This document shows positions 1-7,582 of a stretch of 15,906 nt of DNA, one piece after another. Positions within the stretch are counted from its first letter, which is position 1, and every line of letters begins with the position of its first letter. Under the pieces are notes generated by a model. It searched no databases, was not told the DNA's origin, and saw nothing but the letters and a program-made list of their open reading frames with translations. Source of the stretch: Bacteroidota bacterium (lineage in GTDB: Bacteria > Bacteroidota > Bacteroidia > Flavobacteriales_F > PHOS-HE28); assembly GCA_023428865.1 (NCBI GenBank), contig JAEYWT010000321.1:1-15906 (forward strand). Direction: 5' to 3'. A program made the position numbers and the translations under genes.

Positions 1-1
1 A

Positions 2-18
2 CCCCAGCACCCATGGGG
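2..18 (-). terminator. possible terminator stem at the window edge
   Basis: CCCCA (2-6) and TGGGG (14-18) form a GC-rich five-base-pair stem with a seven-base loop. It begins 21 bases after the stop codon of the minus-strand secreted-protein gene that ends at 40. Any U-tract on that strand would fall beyond base 1, so termination cannot be judged. The pairing is short enough to be chance. Confidence 0.22.
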
Positions 19-39
19 CGTTCTGCATTCTACTTCCGC

Positions 40-2013
40 TTAGTGCAGCGTGATCCGCTCCACTTTGCTTTGCCCGCCGTTGCTTACGCGAACGTTGTAG
101 ATGCCTTGTGCAAGGCCGGAAAGATCAACCGTGGTGCGGCCATTGAACGATGTGGTGAGCACGTTGGCACCGAGTACATCGATCACTTCAATGATCGAGA
201 TACCTTGTGCATCGCTCACGATATTGAGCATGCCGTTAGTGGGGTTGGGGAATACGCTGACAGCTGTGGCATTGTGGCGTTCTTCCACGCTAACAGCAGG
301 TGTGATGTTCAAGCGTACACCTGAAGCGTTACCGTTGCCGTAGCGCCTTTGGCCCTCCGTGCCATCGGGGTTGATATCGATGGGGATATAGATCATGCTC
401 GATAGGGCTGGCTGTGGTACGGTCGTATCGTCAACAATGAAAACTTCGGGGTCGGTGGTGGAACCCGTAGTGCCAGAGCCAGAGATACGGGCACAGACAT
501 AATACGCGCCAGGTCCCAGTGGGATGGGCTGTTCGAATGGAATGGTGACGCGACCGGCAGTAACATGCGCTGCGGTGACCGTGACGATGTCCGATCCAAT
601 GCCGTTGATCGGGGAGGTGACGTTGGCAGGCGTTGCGAAGAAATCCGCCGTATCCAACATGAACACTTCGATGGTGGCACCATTGCCAGCACGCGTATTC
701 GTTCCCAACATGATCGTTGCGCTTATCGCCTCGGTTGCAGTGAAAATGTCATACATGCTGAGCACGATCAACGAGGAGTTATCCTCGAAGGATGAGGTGC
801 CTAATTGTGCGCGTAACTCCGTGCCGGTGGGATGGTTACCAAGCGCATCGATGGAATACTGGTCCAGCGTGATCTCGAAATTGCGTTTGAGTGTATTGTC
901 ATTCGGATCGCCTTCCAGGTCGGTCTGGTCGCTTTGGATGGTGAAGGTGGCTTCATAGCGACCAAGGCCCAACGCGGGAAGATTCACGAAATCATCACTT
1001 ATTGCGCTCGTGCCGGAGGCCAGATCGCCGATGGTAGTCGTCTGGGTGAACACGGTGTTGTTGCCCGCGTCGCGTACCACACATTCCACAGCCACATTCG
1101 TTTGGGTCGCACTGCCGTAATTAAGCACCTCTGCCCCGATGTTCATCACACTGGGAAGTTGCGTGAACGGAATGCGTCCGTATTCTTCGCCTGTACCAGT
1201 GGTGGATGTGTATGCGAAGTTCATACGGGTCTCATACTCCGGCAGCAGCTCGATCTTAATGTCGTCGATCTGCCAATAGTAGTGTGAGGTGCCGGCCTCT
1301 GGTCCGTTATGATGGAAGCGGAAGCGCACATTACTTGCGTTATCGGAGATGAAGGGGAACAAGCTGAAACGACGGGTTTCGGTAACGGCGGAGGTGGTGC
1401 CAGTTCCAGGGGCCCCTTGATTGATCGGGAGCCCTTCGTTGGCGAGGATGACCGTTGGCCAGGACGTGCCTCCGTCAGTGCTGATCTCCAGGAAGAAAGG
1501 TGAATCGCCACAGCACCAGCGGGAACGTTGTTGGAAGACCAGCTCCACCTGTGGTGTGAAGCTGAGGTCGATCACAGGGGATACCAAGCTACCATCCCAA
1601 TCCGTGAACTGAGCTGACGGAAGTGCGGTCGGTGTGCCGTTGTTCCAAGAACTGTTCGCTGAATCCGATGCGAACTTGGCGAAACCATTGCTCGCGGTGG
1701 TGGAGGTGATGATCTCGTTGGCGTTGGTGTACCCTCCACGTGGCGAGATCGTGTTCACCGTCCAGATCGTTCCATGAGGTCCGGACCGTGTCCATGCACC
1801 CGATGGATTGTTCCCGGCAAGGCCGTTCGAGAAATCCTCTGACCATACCACGCTGCCACCTCGCTCGCCACCCATGGCTGGAGCATCTACGCCAGGAATG
1901 GACATGGAAAGCTGTGCGGTGGTCCGAGCATGCGGCAGGGCTGCCCGTTGAGCCGTGGCTGCCAATGAGAGCGACCCGATGATCAGGCCGGATAGGATGT
2001 ACCGTTTGTTCAT
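40..2013 (-). CDS. T9SS type A sorting-domain secreted protein (657 aa)
   Basis: This is a predicted secreted or surface-attached protein exported by Sec and then by the type IX system. The N-terminus has a signal peptide: lysine/arginine at residues 3-4, a hydrophobic core, and likely cleavage near ATAQ (19-22). Residues about 55-255 look like a jelly-roll, choice-of-anchor J-like domain, opening with WSEDFSNG and closing with WQIDDIKIE. An Ig/CARDB-like stretch follows (about 280-380), then a second beta-rich region. The last 72 residues (from 586) form a Por-type sorting tail: SVFPNPTNG, then an IEVIDVLG strand, then LAQGIYNVRV. No catalytic motif is visible, so the substrate or ligand is unknown. 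The upstream neighbour (2161-3945) has the same layout and appears to be a paralogue. The ATG at 2013 is chosen because it gives an intact signal peptide. Function beyond secretion is not recognisable. Confidence 0.9.
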   Translation of the reverse strand: MNKRYILSGLIIGSLSLAATAQRAALPHARTTAQLSMSIPGVDAPAMGGERGGSVVWSEDFSNGLAGNNPSGAWTRSGPHGTIWTVNTISPRGGYTNANEIITSTTASNGFAKFASDSANSSWNNGTPTALPSAQFTDWDGSLVSPVIDLSFTPQVELVFQQRSRWCCGDSPFFLEISTDGGTSWPTVILANEGLPINQGAPGTGTTSAVTETRRFSLFPFISDNASNVRFRFHHNGPEAGTSHYYWQIDDIKIELLPEYETRMNFAYTSTTGTGEEYGRIPFTQLPSVMNIGAEVLNYGSATQTNVAVECVVRDAGNNTVFTQTTTIGDLASGTSAISDDFVNLPALGLGRYEATFTIQSDQTDLEGDPNDNTLKRNFEITLDQYSIDALGNHPTGTELRAQLGTSSFEDNSSLIVLSMYDIFTATEAISATIMLGTNTRAGNGATIEVFMLDTADFFATPANVTSPINGIGSDIVTVTAAHVTAGRVTIPFEQPIPLGPGAYYVCARISGSGTTGSTTDPEVFIVDDTTVPQPALSSMIYIPIDINPDGTEGQRRYGNGNASGVRLNITPAVSVEERHNATAVSVFPNPTNGMLNIVSDAQGISIIEVIDVLGANVLTTSFNGRTTVDLSGLAQGIYNVRVSNGGQSKVERITLH

Positions 2014-2038
2014 GTGTTTGTTGACCGTTAGGACGGCC

Positions 2039-2046
2039 CTAAAGTA
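2039..2046 (-). promoter_or_regulatory. possible Bacteroidota -7 element upstream of the 657-aa secreted protein
   Basis: On the minus strand this reads TACTTTAG, one mismatch from TAnnTTTG. It ends 25 bases before the ATG at 2013, the same spacing as the perfect element before gcvP. No TTG lies at the expected distance upstream. It would allow this gene to be transcribed separately from its upstream neighbour. Confidence 0.28.
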
Positions 2047-2129
2047 CGGGGCATTCCGCCATGGACCACTCCGGCAAACACTGGATCGGGGCGAACGGGG
2101 AAGTATGTGGCGGCTGTTTCGAGATGCGG

Positions 2130-2163
2130 TGAGGCGTACACGAGGAACGGCGGAGCCGCCTCA
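2130..2163 (-). terminator. inverted repeat over the stop codon of the second secreted-protein gene
   Basis: TGAGGCG (2130-2136) and CGCCTCA (2157-2163) are exact reverse complements separated by 20 bases. The minus-strand TGA stop (2163-2161) lies inside the stem. A smaller dyad, GGCGG/CCGCC, is nested at 2149-2160 and is an alternative fold. No U-tract follows on the minus strand, so this is a weak terminator candidate or a 3'-end stabilising hairpin. Confidence 0.27.
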
Positions 2164-3945
2164 GCGAGTAACTACCAAACGGCCTTGTGCAGTGCCTGAA
2201 GTGGTTCTGGCCACCAGTACATAGTAGCCAGGACTCAGGTGTGTGATATCCAATGCCAACCTATCGTTCATGCTAGAACCGGTCTCGATACCACTGCTCA
2301 CCATGCGGCCGCTCATATCGATCATCTCCCAGCTTAGTATCATTGTACCTGCCGGAAGGATCATGGCGACCATGTCGGTGGCCGGGTTCGGGAACAGGTG
2401 CAGCGAATGTGTACCTACCGAACGGTCCGGTACGGATACAGGTACTTCTTCCAAGTGCAGGCGCACCATTGGAGTGGTATACACGTAGTTCACTGTAAAG
2501 CCGATCCCTTCAAGAAGTGCGCTCCGTTCCGGTGTGGCACTCCCGCCAACAGCAACGCGAACGGGAGCATCATTGTCGGGAAGGCGTTGTATCCCGATGT
2601 GGTAGTCGCCAGGCTGAAGCGCAGGGGCGTTGGTGAAGGCCTCATATAGCGGAAGTCCGTTCCAAATCGCCTCGATATCGGTCTGTTGCAGGGTTCTGCG
2701 TGCCGAAGTGTCAAGGGTGGTGTAGTTGGCATCCATCAGAACAGCACGTACCAGCGCACCACCTTCGGTACCCTGTGCATAGACCACACTGATACCGGCT
2801 GCGTGATCACCAGGGTTCACGATCTCCATCCGGTTGGTCGCCAAGAACCTTCCATTGCCACCAATGCTGCCAGTAACAATGCCATCATCGCACGCCATCA
2901 CACTATGACCATTGTCCCAGCCAGGGCCGGTGAAACGTATCTGGCCAAAGGCGGTCTCGTCTCCGGGGAGCACATCGGGTTCTGCCGCTGAGCCGGTCAC
3001 GGTGAGCGCGGCATGGCCAGTTGCAGCGGGCGTCCAGTTGGTGCTTATGCTCAACTCTTGGGTCGCACCGGGTTGCAGTTCGTCGATCGCTTCGGATTGG
3101 AATGGTCCATGACTATTCCCTGCCAGGTCTACGGTCGCACTGATCCGTACATCATGTAACGGCTCCGTACCACTGTTCTTGACCGTGGCGGCAATGGTTA
3201 CGGGCGCAACCTGAGAGAGCGGGATCTGGCGATAATACAGTCCCTGGTCACCTAGTGTATTCACCGAAGCCGATGAAGCACCGGCCTGTGCGTTCGAAAC
3301 CACCAGGTCCACGGAACTTCGTTCTCTGATGCATATGTCGTCCACCGCGAAGCCACCAGCCCATGTGCCACCGTCGCTCCAATTGAACCGCAGGCGGAAG
3401 TTCGGGCTGCCGGCATATTCACCAAGGTCAACGAATACGCGCTGCCATTGGCCTAGAACAGTGGGTATGCTATACACTGTTGTCCATTCACCGTCCACGG
3501 TACTTACCTGCACGGTAGCGGGTCCTGCGCCGAAGAGGCTCTCGTTGAATGCACGGCATTCCAGCGCAACACCCACCCGGTCGCTCAGGTCGATCAATGG
3601 GGTGGCCAGGCTTACATCTGCCATATTACAGTTGCAGGGTGCCGCGGCATCGTTAGCCATGGCGAACCTGTTCCCTACGGGGCTGTCGGGCACCGGAAAA
3701 TAACCCGCGCTATTCGCATTACCTGCGTCACCAGTATTCCAAGCAGGAACGTAGAGACCAAGGCCTTGACCATCGGGTGTACGTCGTTCAACTGTAGGGC
3801 CGAGGTCCCAGCCTGCCAACGCGTCCTCACCCTCGAAGTCGTTCCAGAAGAAGCAGGCTTCGGCACGTGGTTGTGCCATAGCTGAGCTCGTCAGAAGCGT
3901 GCCGGTGAAAAGCAGTAAGGTCTTGGTCGTTCCGGTCATTCGCAT
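2161..3945 (-). CDS. T9SS type A sorting-domain secreted protein (594 aa)
   Basis: This is a predicted secreted protein. The open frame continues upstream to 3990, but that part lies inside gcvP. The ATG at 3945 places a signal peptide at the N-terminus (MRMTGTTKTLLLF, hydrophobic core, cleavage near AMAQ); an ATG at 3939 is an equally good alternative. A jelly-roll-like N-terminal domain runs from about FFWNDFEGE to FAVDDICIRE and contains a CNCNM cysteine pair. An Ig/CARDB-like segment follows (IPLSQVAPVTIAATVKNSGT), then a second beta region. The last 79 residues are a Por-type tail, with HLFPNPATD, then WEMIDMSGRMV, then LSPGYYVLVA. The start overlaps the gcvP stop by one base (TGATG), which suggests cotranscription and translational coupling with gcvP. 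No enzymatic motif was seen. The layout and several short matches suggest it is a paralogue of the 657-aa protein downstream. Confidence 0.88.
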   Translation of the reverse strand: MRMTGTTKTLLLFTGTLLTSSAMAQPRAEACFFWNDFEGEDALAGWDLGPTVERRTPDGQGLGLYVPAWNTGDAGNANSAGYFPVPDSPVGNRFAMANDAAAPCNCNMADVSLATPLIDLSDRVGVALECRAFNESLFGAGPATVQVSTVDGEWTTVYSIPTVLGQWQRVFVDLGEYAGSPNFRLRFNWSDGGTWAGGFAVDDICIRERSSVDLVVSNAQAGASSASVNTLGDQGLYYRQIPLSQVAPVTIAATVKNSGTEPLHDVRISATVDLAGNSHGPFQSEAIDELQPGATQELSISTNWTPAATGHAALTVTGSAAEPDVLPGDETAFGQIRFTGPGWDNGHSVMACDDGIVTGSIGGNGRFLATNRMEIVNPGDHAAGISVVYAQGTEGGALVRAVLMDANYTTLDTSARRTLQQTDIEAIWNGLPLYEAFTNAPALQPGDYHIGIQRLPDNDAPVRVAVGGSATPERSALLEGIGFTVNYVYTTPMVRLHLEEVPVSVPDRSVGTHSLHLFPNPATDMVAMILPAGTMILSWEMIDMSGRMVSSGIETGSSMNDRLALDITHLSPGYYVLVARTTSGTAQGRLVVTR

Positions 3946-6806
3946 CACGCTTCCACGGTCATGTATTCCTCGATCGGCGGGCAGGTGCAAATGAGGTTGC
4001 GGTCCCCGAAAGCATTGTCCACACGGCTAACGGTGGGCCAGTATTTCCACTCGCGGTTCACGTTCACCGGGAAGGCTGCTTGTTCACGCGCATACAGGTG
4101 GCTCCATTCGTTGGCGCACACTTCTTCGCTGGTGTGTGGTGCGTTCTTCAGCACGTTGTCCTGCTTGTCGGCCTTGCCTTGTTCGATAGCGGCTACTTCG
4201 TTGCGGATGCCGATCATGGCTTCCACGAACCGGTCCAGCTCGGCTTTGCTTTCGCTTTCGGTGGGTTCCACCATCAACGTCTCGGCTACCGGGAAGCTCA
4301 CCGTGGGCGCATGGAATCCGTAATCCATCAGGCGCTTGGCCACGTCGCTCACGTCCACGCCAGCAGCCCGTTTGAAATCGCGGAGATCGAGGATCATTTC
4401 ATGCGCCACCATGCCCTGGCTGCCCACGTACAGGATGGGGTAGTGCTTCTCCAGTTTCGCGCGGAGGTAGTTCGCATTCAGGATCGCGTAGCGCGTGGCA
4501 TCGGTCAATCCTTCACCACCGAGCATCTTGATATAGCCGTAGCTGATCAGTAGGATCAACGAGCTGCCCCAAGGTGCGGCACTAACGGCGGGAACGGCTT
4601 GTTCGCCGCCGGTCTTGATCAGTGGGTGACCGGGCAGGAAAGGCTTCAGCTTGTCGTTCACGCAGATCGGGCCCATGCCAGGACCGCCGCCGCCGTGCGG
4701 AATAGCGAAGGTCTTGTGCAGGTTCAGGTGGCACACATCGGCACCGATGTCGCCAGGCGAGGTAAGACCCACTTGCGCGTTCATGTTCGCGCCATCCATG
4801 TATACCAAGCCACCGTTGGCGTGGATCGTGCTGGTGATCTCCTTGATGCTCTCCTCGTACACGCCATGTGTGCTGGGGTAGGTCACCATCAAGCAGCTCA
4901 GCGTGTCCTTGTACTGTTCGGCTTTCGCTTTCAGATCAGCCACGTCCACATGGCCTTCGCTATCGGCCTTCACCACTACGATGCTCATGCCCACCATGGC
5001 CGCGCTCGCTGGGTTGGTGCCGTGTGCGCTGCTCGGGATCAAGGCCACATTGCGCTTGTGGTCACCGCGCGCTTCATGGTATGCACGGATCACCAGCAGA
5101 CCCGCGTATTCGCCCTGTGCGCCGCTATTGGGTTGAAGTGATACGGCGCTGAAACCGGTGCATTTCGCCAGGTCGTCGCTCAGTTGACGGAACACTTCTT
5201 GATAGCCTTCGGTCTGGTCCACAGGAGCGAACGGATGCAAGGATCCCCACTCCGGCCAGCTCAACGGAAGCAATGTGCTCGCGGCGTTCAACTTCATGGT
5301 ACACGAACCCAAGGGGATCATGCCATGCATCAAGCTGAAATCCTTGTTCTCCAAACGCTTGATGTAGCGCTGTAGCTCCAGCTCGGTATGGTGGGTGTTG
5401 AAGACCGGATGGGTGAGGAACGCGCTCTTGCGCTGCAGGTCGGCAGGTACGTTCGTGCTAGTGCCGTTGCCCGATGCGACAGGTGCTTTCGCCCCGATGG
5501 CTTCAGCAAGCACTGCGATCACGTCGTTGGCGTCTCTCGTACGCACCGTCTCATCGAAGGCGATGCTTACGTTGCTGCCATCGAAGCGGAAGTTGATGCC
5601 GCGCTTTTCAGCGAGTTCCTTCATCTTCTTCACGTCCTTCACGCCAGCTAACGTGATGGTATCGAAGTACGCAGCGTTGGCTACGGTGTAGCCCAGTGCC
5701 TTCGCAGCTTCGGCAACGTTACGGGTGTGTGCGTGTACGTTGCGGGCGATGCGCTTCAGACCATCAGGACCATGGTACACCGCATACATACCGGCCATTA
5801 CTGCGAGCAAGGCCTGGGCAGTGCAGATGTTACTGGTGGCTTTGTCGCGGCGGATATGCTGTTCGCGCGTTTGTAGCGCCATTCGTAGGCCCTGCTTGCC
5901 GCGGCGGTCCTGGCTAACGCCGATGATGCGGCCAGGGATCAAGCGCTTGTACTCATCGCTACAGCAGAAGAAGGCCGCGTGCGGGCCACCATAGCCCATG
6001 GGTACACCGAAACGCTGGCTGTTGCCAACGCACACATCGGCACCCCATTCGCCGGGAGGAGTGAGCAGTACGAGCGAGAGCAGGTCGGCGCATACGGCGG
6101 TGCGCACACCAGCGGCTTTTGCTTTGCTCACCAATGCGCGGTGGTCATTAACACCACCATCGATGGCAGGGTATTGCAGCGCGAGGCCGAAGTAGCCATC
6201 GGCAGGGTCGAAGTCCTTGGCATCGCCCACCACCAACTCTACGCCGATGGGCGCGCAACGGGTCTTCAGCACGTCGAGGTTCTGCGGATAGAGGCCCTTG
6301 TCGGCGAAGAACTTGTGTGCGTTGTTCAGCTCCTTCGGACGCGCCGCGTAGAGCATGTGCATGGCCTCGGCGATCGCCGTGGCTTCATCCAACAAACTGG
6401 CGTTGGCGATCGGTAGACCGGTAAGCTCGCTGCACATGGTCTGGAAGTTGAGCAGTGCTTCCAAACGCCCCTGGGAGATCTCCGCTTGGTAGGGCGTGTA
6501 CGCCGTATACCATCCGGGGTTCTCGAAGATGTTACGCTGAATGGGCGGGGGGAGGATGGTGCCGCTGTAACCTAGGCCGATGTAACTGCGGAACACCTTG
6601 TTCTTCGCACCGAGCGCCCGCATGTTGTCGAGGTGTTCGCGTTCGGTGAACGCTGCGCCGATGTCCAACGCTCCACGGCGGATGCCTTTTGGAACGGTGC
6701 GGTCGATGAGTTCGTCGAGAGAGGAAACGCCGATGGCTTTGAGCATAGCGCTCGTTTCGCTGGCGTTGGGGCCGATGTGGCGCTCCTGGTAGGTGACGGA
6801 TGACAT
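3945..6806 (-). CDS. gcvP: glycine dehydrogenase (aminomethyl-transferring), glycine cleavage system P-protein
   Basis: The P-protein is a PLP enzyme that decarboxylates glycine and passes the aminomethyl group to the lipoyl arm of H-protein (EC 1.4.4.2), in the cytoplasm. The 953-residue length matches the full single-chain form, in which N- and C-terminal halves each have an aminotransferase-like fold and only the C-terminal half binds PLP. Visible hallmarks are RHIGP near the N-terminus (9-13), YTPYQAEISQGRLEAL in the N-half, SCTMKLNA and NSGAQGEYAGL in the C-half, and the PLP-lysine motif HLNLHKTF with Lys698, followed by the glycine-rich loop PHGGGGPGMGP. The ATG at 6806 is chosen because family homology begins there; the frame stays open to 6908 but that extra part is not conserved-looking. 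A perfect TAnnTTTG element lies 25 bases upstream. No glycine riboswitch is possible in so short a leader. The T- and H-protein genes are not in the window. The stop overlaps the next gene. Confidence 0.98.
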   Translation of the reverse strand: MSSVTYQERHIGPNASETSAMLKAIGVSSLDELIDRTVPKGIRRGALDIGAAFTEREHLDNMRALGAKNKVFRSYIGLGYSGTILPPPIQRNIFENPGWYTAYTPYQAEISQGRLEALLNFQTMCSELTGLPIANASLLDEATAIAEAMHMLYAARPKELNNAHKFFADKGLYPQNLDVLKTRCAPIGVELVVGDAKDFDPADGYFGLALQYPAIDGGVNDHRALVSKAKAAGVRTAVCADLLSLVLLTPPGEWGADVCVGNSQRFGVPMGYGGPHAAFFCCSDEYKRLIPGRIIGVSQDRRGKQGLRMALQTREQHIRRDKATSNICTAQALLAVMAGMYAVYHGPDGLKRIARNVHAHTRNVAEAAKALGYTVANAAYFDTITLAGVKDVKKMKELAEKRGINFRFDGSNVSIAFDETVRTRDANDVIAVLAEAIGAKAPVASGNGTSTNVPADLQRKSAFLTHPVFNTHHTELELQRYIKRLENKDFSLMHGMIPLGSCTMKLNAASTLLPLSWPEWGSLHPFAPVDQTEGYQEVFRQLSDDLAKCTGFSAVSLQPNSGAQGEYAGLLVIRAYHEARGDHKRNVALIPSSAHGTNPASAAMVGMSIVVVKADSEGHVDVADLKAKAEQYKDTLSCLMVTYPSTHGVYEESIKEITSTIHANGGLVYMDGANMNAQVGLTSPGDIGADVCHLNLHKTFAIPHGGGGPGMGPICVNDKLKPFLPGHPLIKTGGEQAVPAVSAAPWGSSLILLISYGYIKMLGGEGLTDATRYAILNANYLRAKLEKHYPILYVGSQGMVAHEMILDLRDFKRAAGVDVSDVAKRLMDYGFHAPTVSFPVAETLMVEPTESESKAELDRFVEAMIGIRNEVAAIEQGKADKQDNVLKNAPHTSEEVCANEWSHLYAREQAAFPVNVNREWKYWPTVSRVDNAFGDRNLICTCPPIEEYMTVEA

Positions 6807-6831
6807 GGGGTGAGGTGCCGGAAAAGGCGAG

Positions 6832-6839
6832 CAAATATA
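6832..6839 (-). promoter_or_regulatory. predicted gcvP promoter -7 element (TAnnTTTG)
   Basis: The minus strand reads TATATTTG, a perfect match to the Bacteroidota -7 consensus, ending 25 bases before the gcvP ATG at 6806. A TTG (minus strand, 6866-6864) lies 24 bases upstream, slightly beyond the usual spacing of roughly 17-23. The implied leader is about 20 bases. Confidence 0.55.
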
Positions 6840-6912
6840 CTGGGACCTAGCGCCACGGCCGGGCAACTTTTGAACGGACATCCGAGCACCCGCACGCCTC
6901 GGCCTCAAGGTC

Positions 6913-6920
6913 TATCTTTG
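6913..6920 (+). promoter_or_regulatory. predicted promoter -7 element for the small membrane protein and kynU run
   Basis: TATCTTTG is a perfect TAnnTTTG match and ends 17 bases before the ATG at 6938, so the leader would be only about 10 bases. No TTG is present at the expected upstream spacing. It is divergent to the gcvP element; the two cores lie 73 bases apart in a shared control region. Confidence 0.45.
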
Positions 6921-6937
6921 GCCACCTGCCACCGTTG

Positions 6938-7576
6938 ATGAAGTACACCAGCCACGTTCTCCTGATCCTTTTCGTAGTGGTGTTCGGGCTCCCGTTGGTG
7001 GCGCAGGACCGCATTCTGTTGATGAACGGGGAGACTGTTGAAGGCAAGGTGCTGGGCCAAAGCACGCTTGAAGTAAGGTACCTGCAAACACGGAAGAACG
7101 GAACGGTGCGCGAACGCGCTGAACCGACCGAAGAGGTGTTCTCCGTAACGGATAGCCTGGGTCGGGAGCGGATCTGGTATTTCTATGATACCGTCTTTGG
7201 CAACGACCTTACCGTAGAGCAGATGCGTTGGTTCCTGAAAGGGGAGCAAGATGCGCGCAAAGGCTACAAACCGATCTGGCCCATGGTTGGCGCATTCGCC
7301 ACTGGTGCTGGCCTGGTCATCGGGCTCAATTGGGAAATGAACGGACTTTTCGTTCCGCCCATCACTGCTGGCATCATGGCCATGCCACGGGTGCATGTTA
7401 CTCCGGGTTCCATTTCCGATCCGCTTATGGAAGGCGATGAATACTATGCCACCGGCTATGCACGGGTTGGCCGGACGAAACGTGTCATCCGCACCTTGGT
7501 CTCCGCTTTCGCTGGTGTGGCCGTAGGATTGGCCGTGCGCCAGCTCATCATAAACCCGAACCTCGACTACGAGTAG
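6938..7576 (+). CDS. small exported membrane protein of unknown function (212 aa)
   Basis: I do not recognise a named family. Residues 1-23 form a signal peptide (K2, a hydrophobic run LLILFVVVFGLPL, cleavage near VAQ). The next part, DRILLMNGETVEGKVL, resembles the short beta-barrel openings of many Bacteroidota envelope proteins. A short segment EQMRWFLKGEQDARKGYK (94-111) precedes three likely membrane segments at about 114-131, 136-150 and 184-202. The C-terminus is hydrophilic and ends NPNLDYE. The TTG at 6935 directly before the ATG is an alternative start adding one residue. The stop is only six bases before kynU, so the two are probably cotranscribed. A role linked to kynurenine is possible but unsupported; it may simply share a promoter. 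Confidence 0.82.
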   Translation: MKYTSHVLLILFVVVFGLPLVAQDRILLMNGETVEGKVLGQSTLEVRYLQTRKNGTVRERAEPTEEVFSVTDSLGRERIWYFYDTVFGNDLTVEQMRWFLKGEQDARKGYKPIWPMVGAFATGAGLVIGLNWEMNGLFVPPITAGIMAMPRVHVTPGSISDPLMEGDEYYATGYARVGRTKRVIRTLVSAFAGVAVGLAVRQLIINPNLDYE

Positions 7577-7582
7577 TTCGCC

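Noticed and set aside
3946..3990. A longer start for the 594-residue secreted protein at 3990
   Set aside because: It lies within gcvP and would put 15 polar residues before an otherwise good signal peptide.
6807..6831. A glycine riboswitch in the gcvP leader
   Set aside because: The predicted leader is only about 20 bases and has no aptamer-like structure.
6807..6908. A longer gcvP reading frame starting at 6908, adding 34 residues
   Set aside because: The extra part is arginine- and proline-rich, lies upstream of the known family start, and would place the TATATTTG promoter inside the gene.
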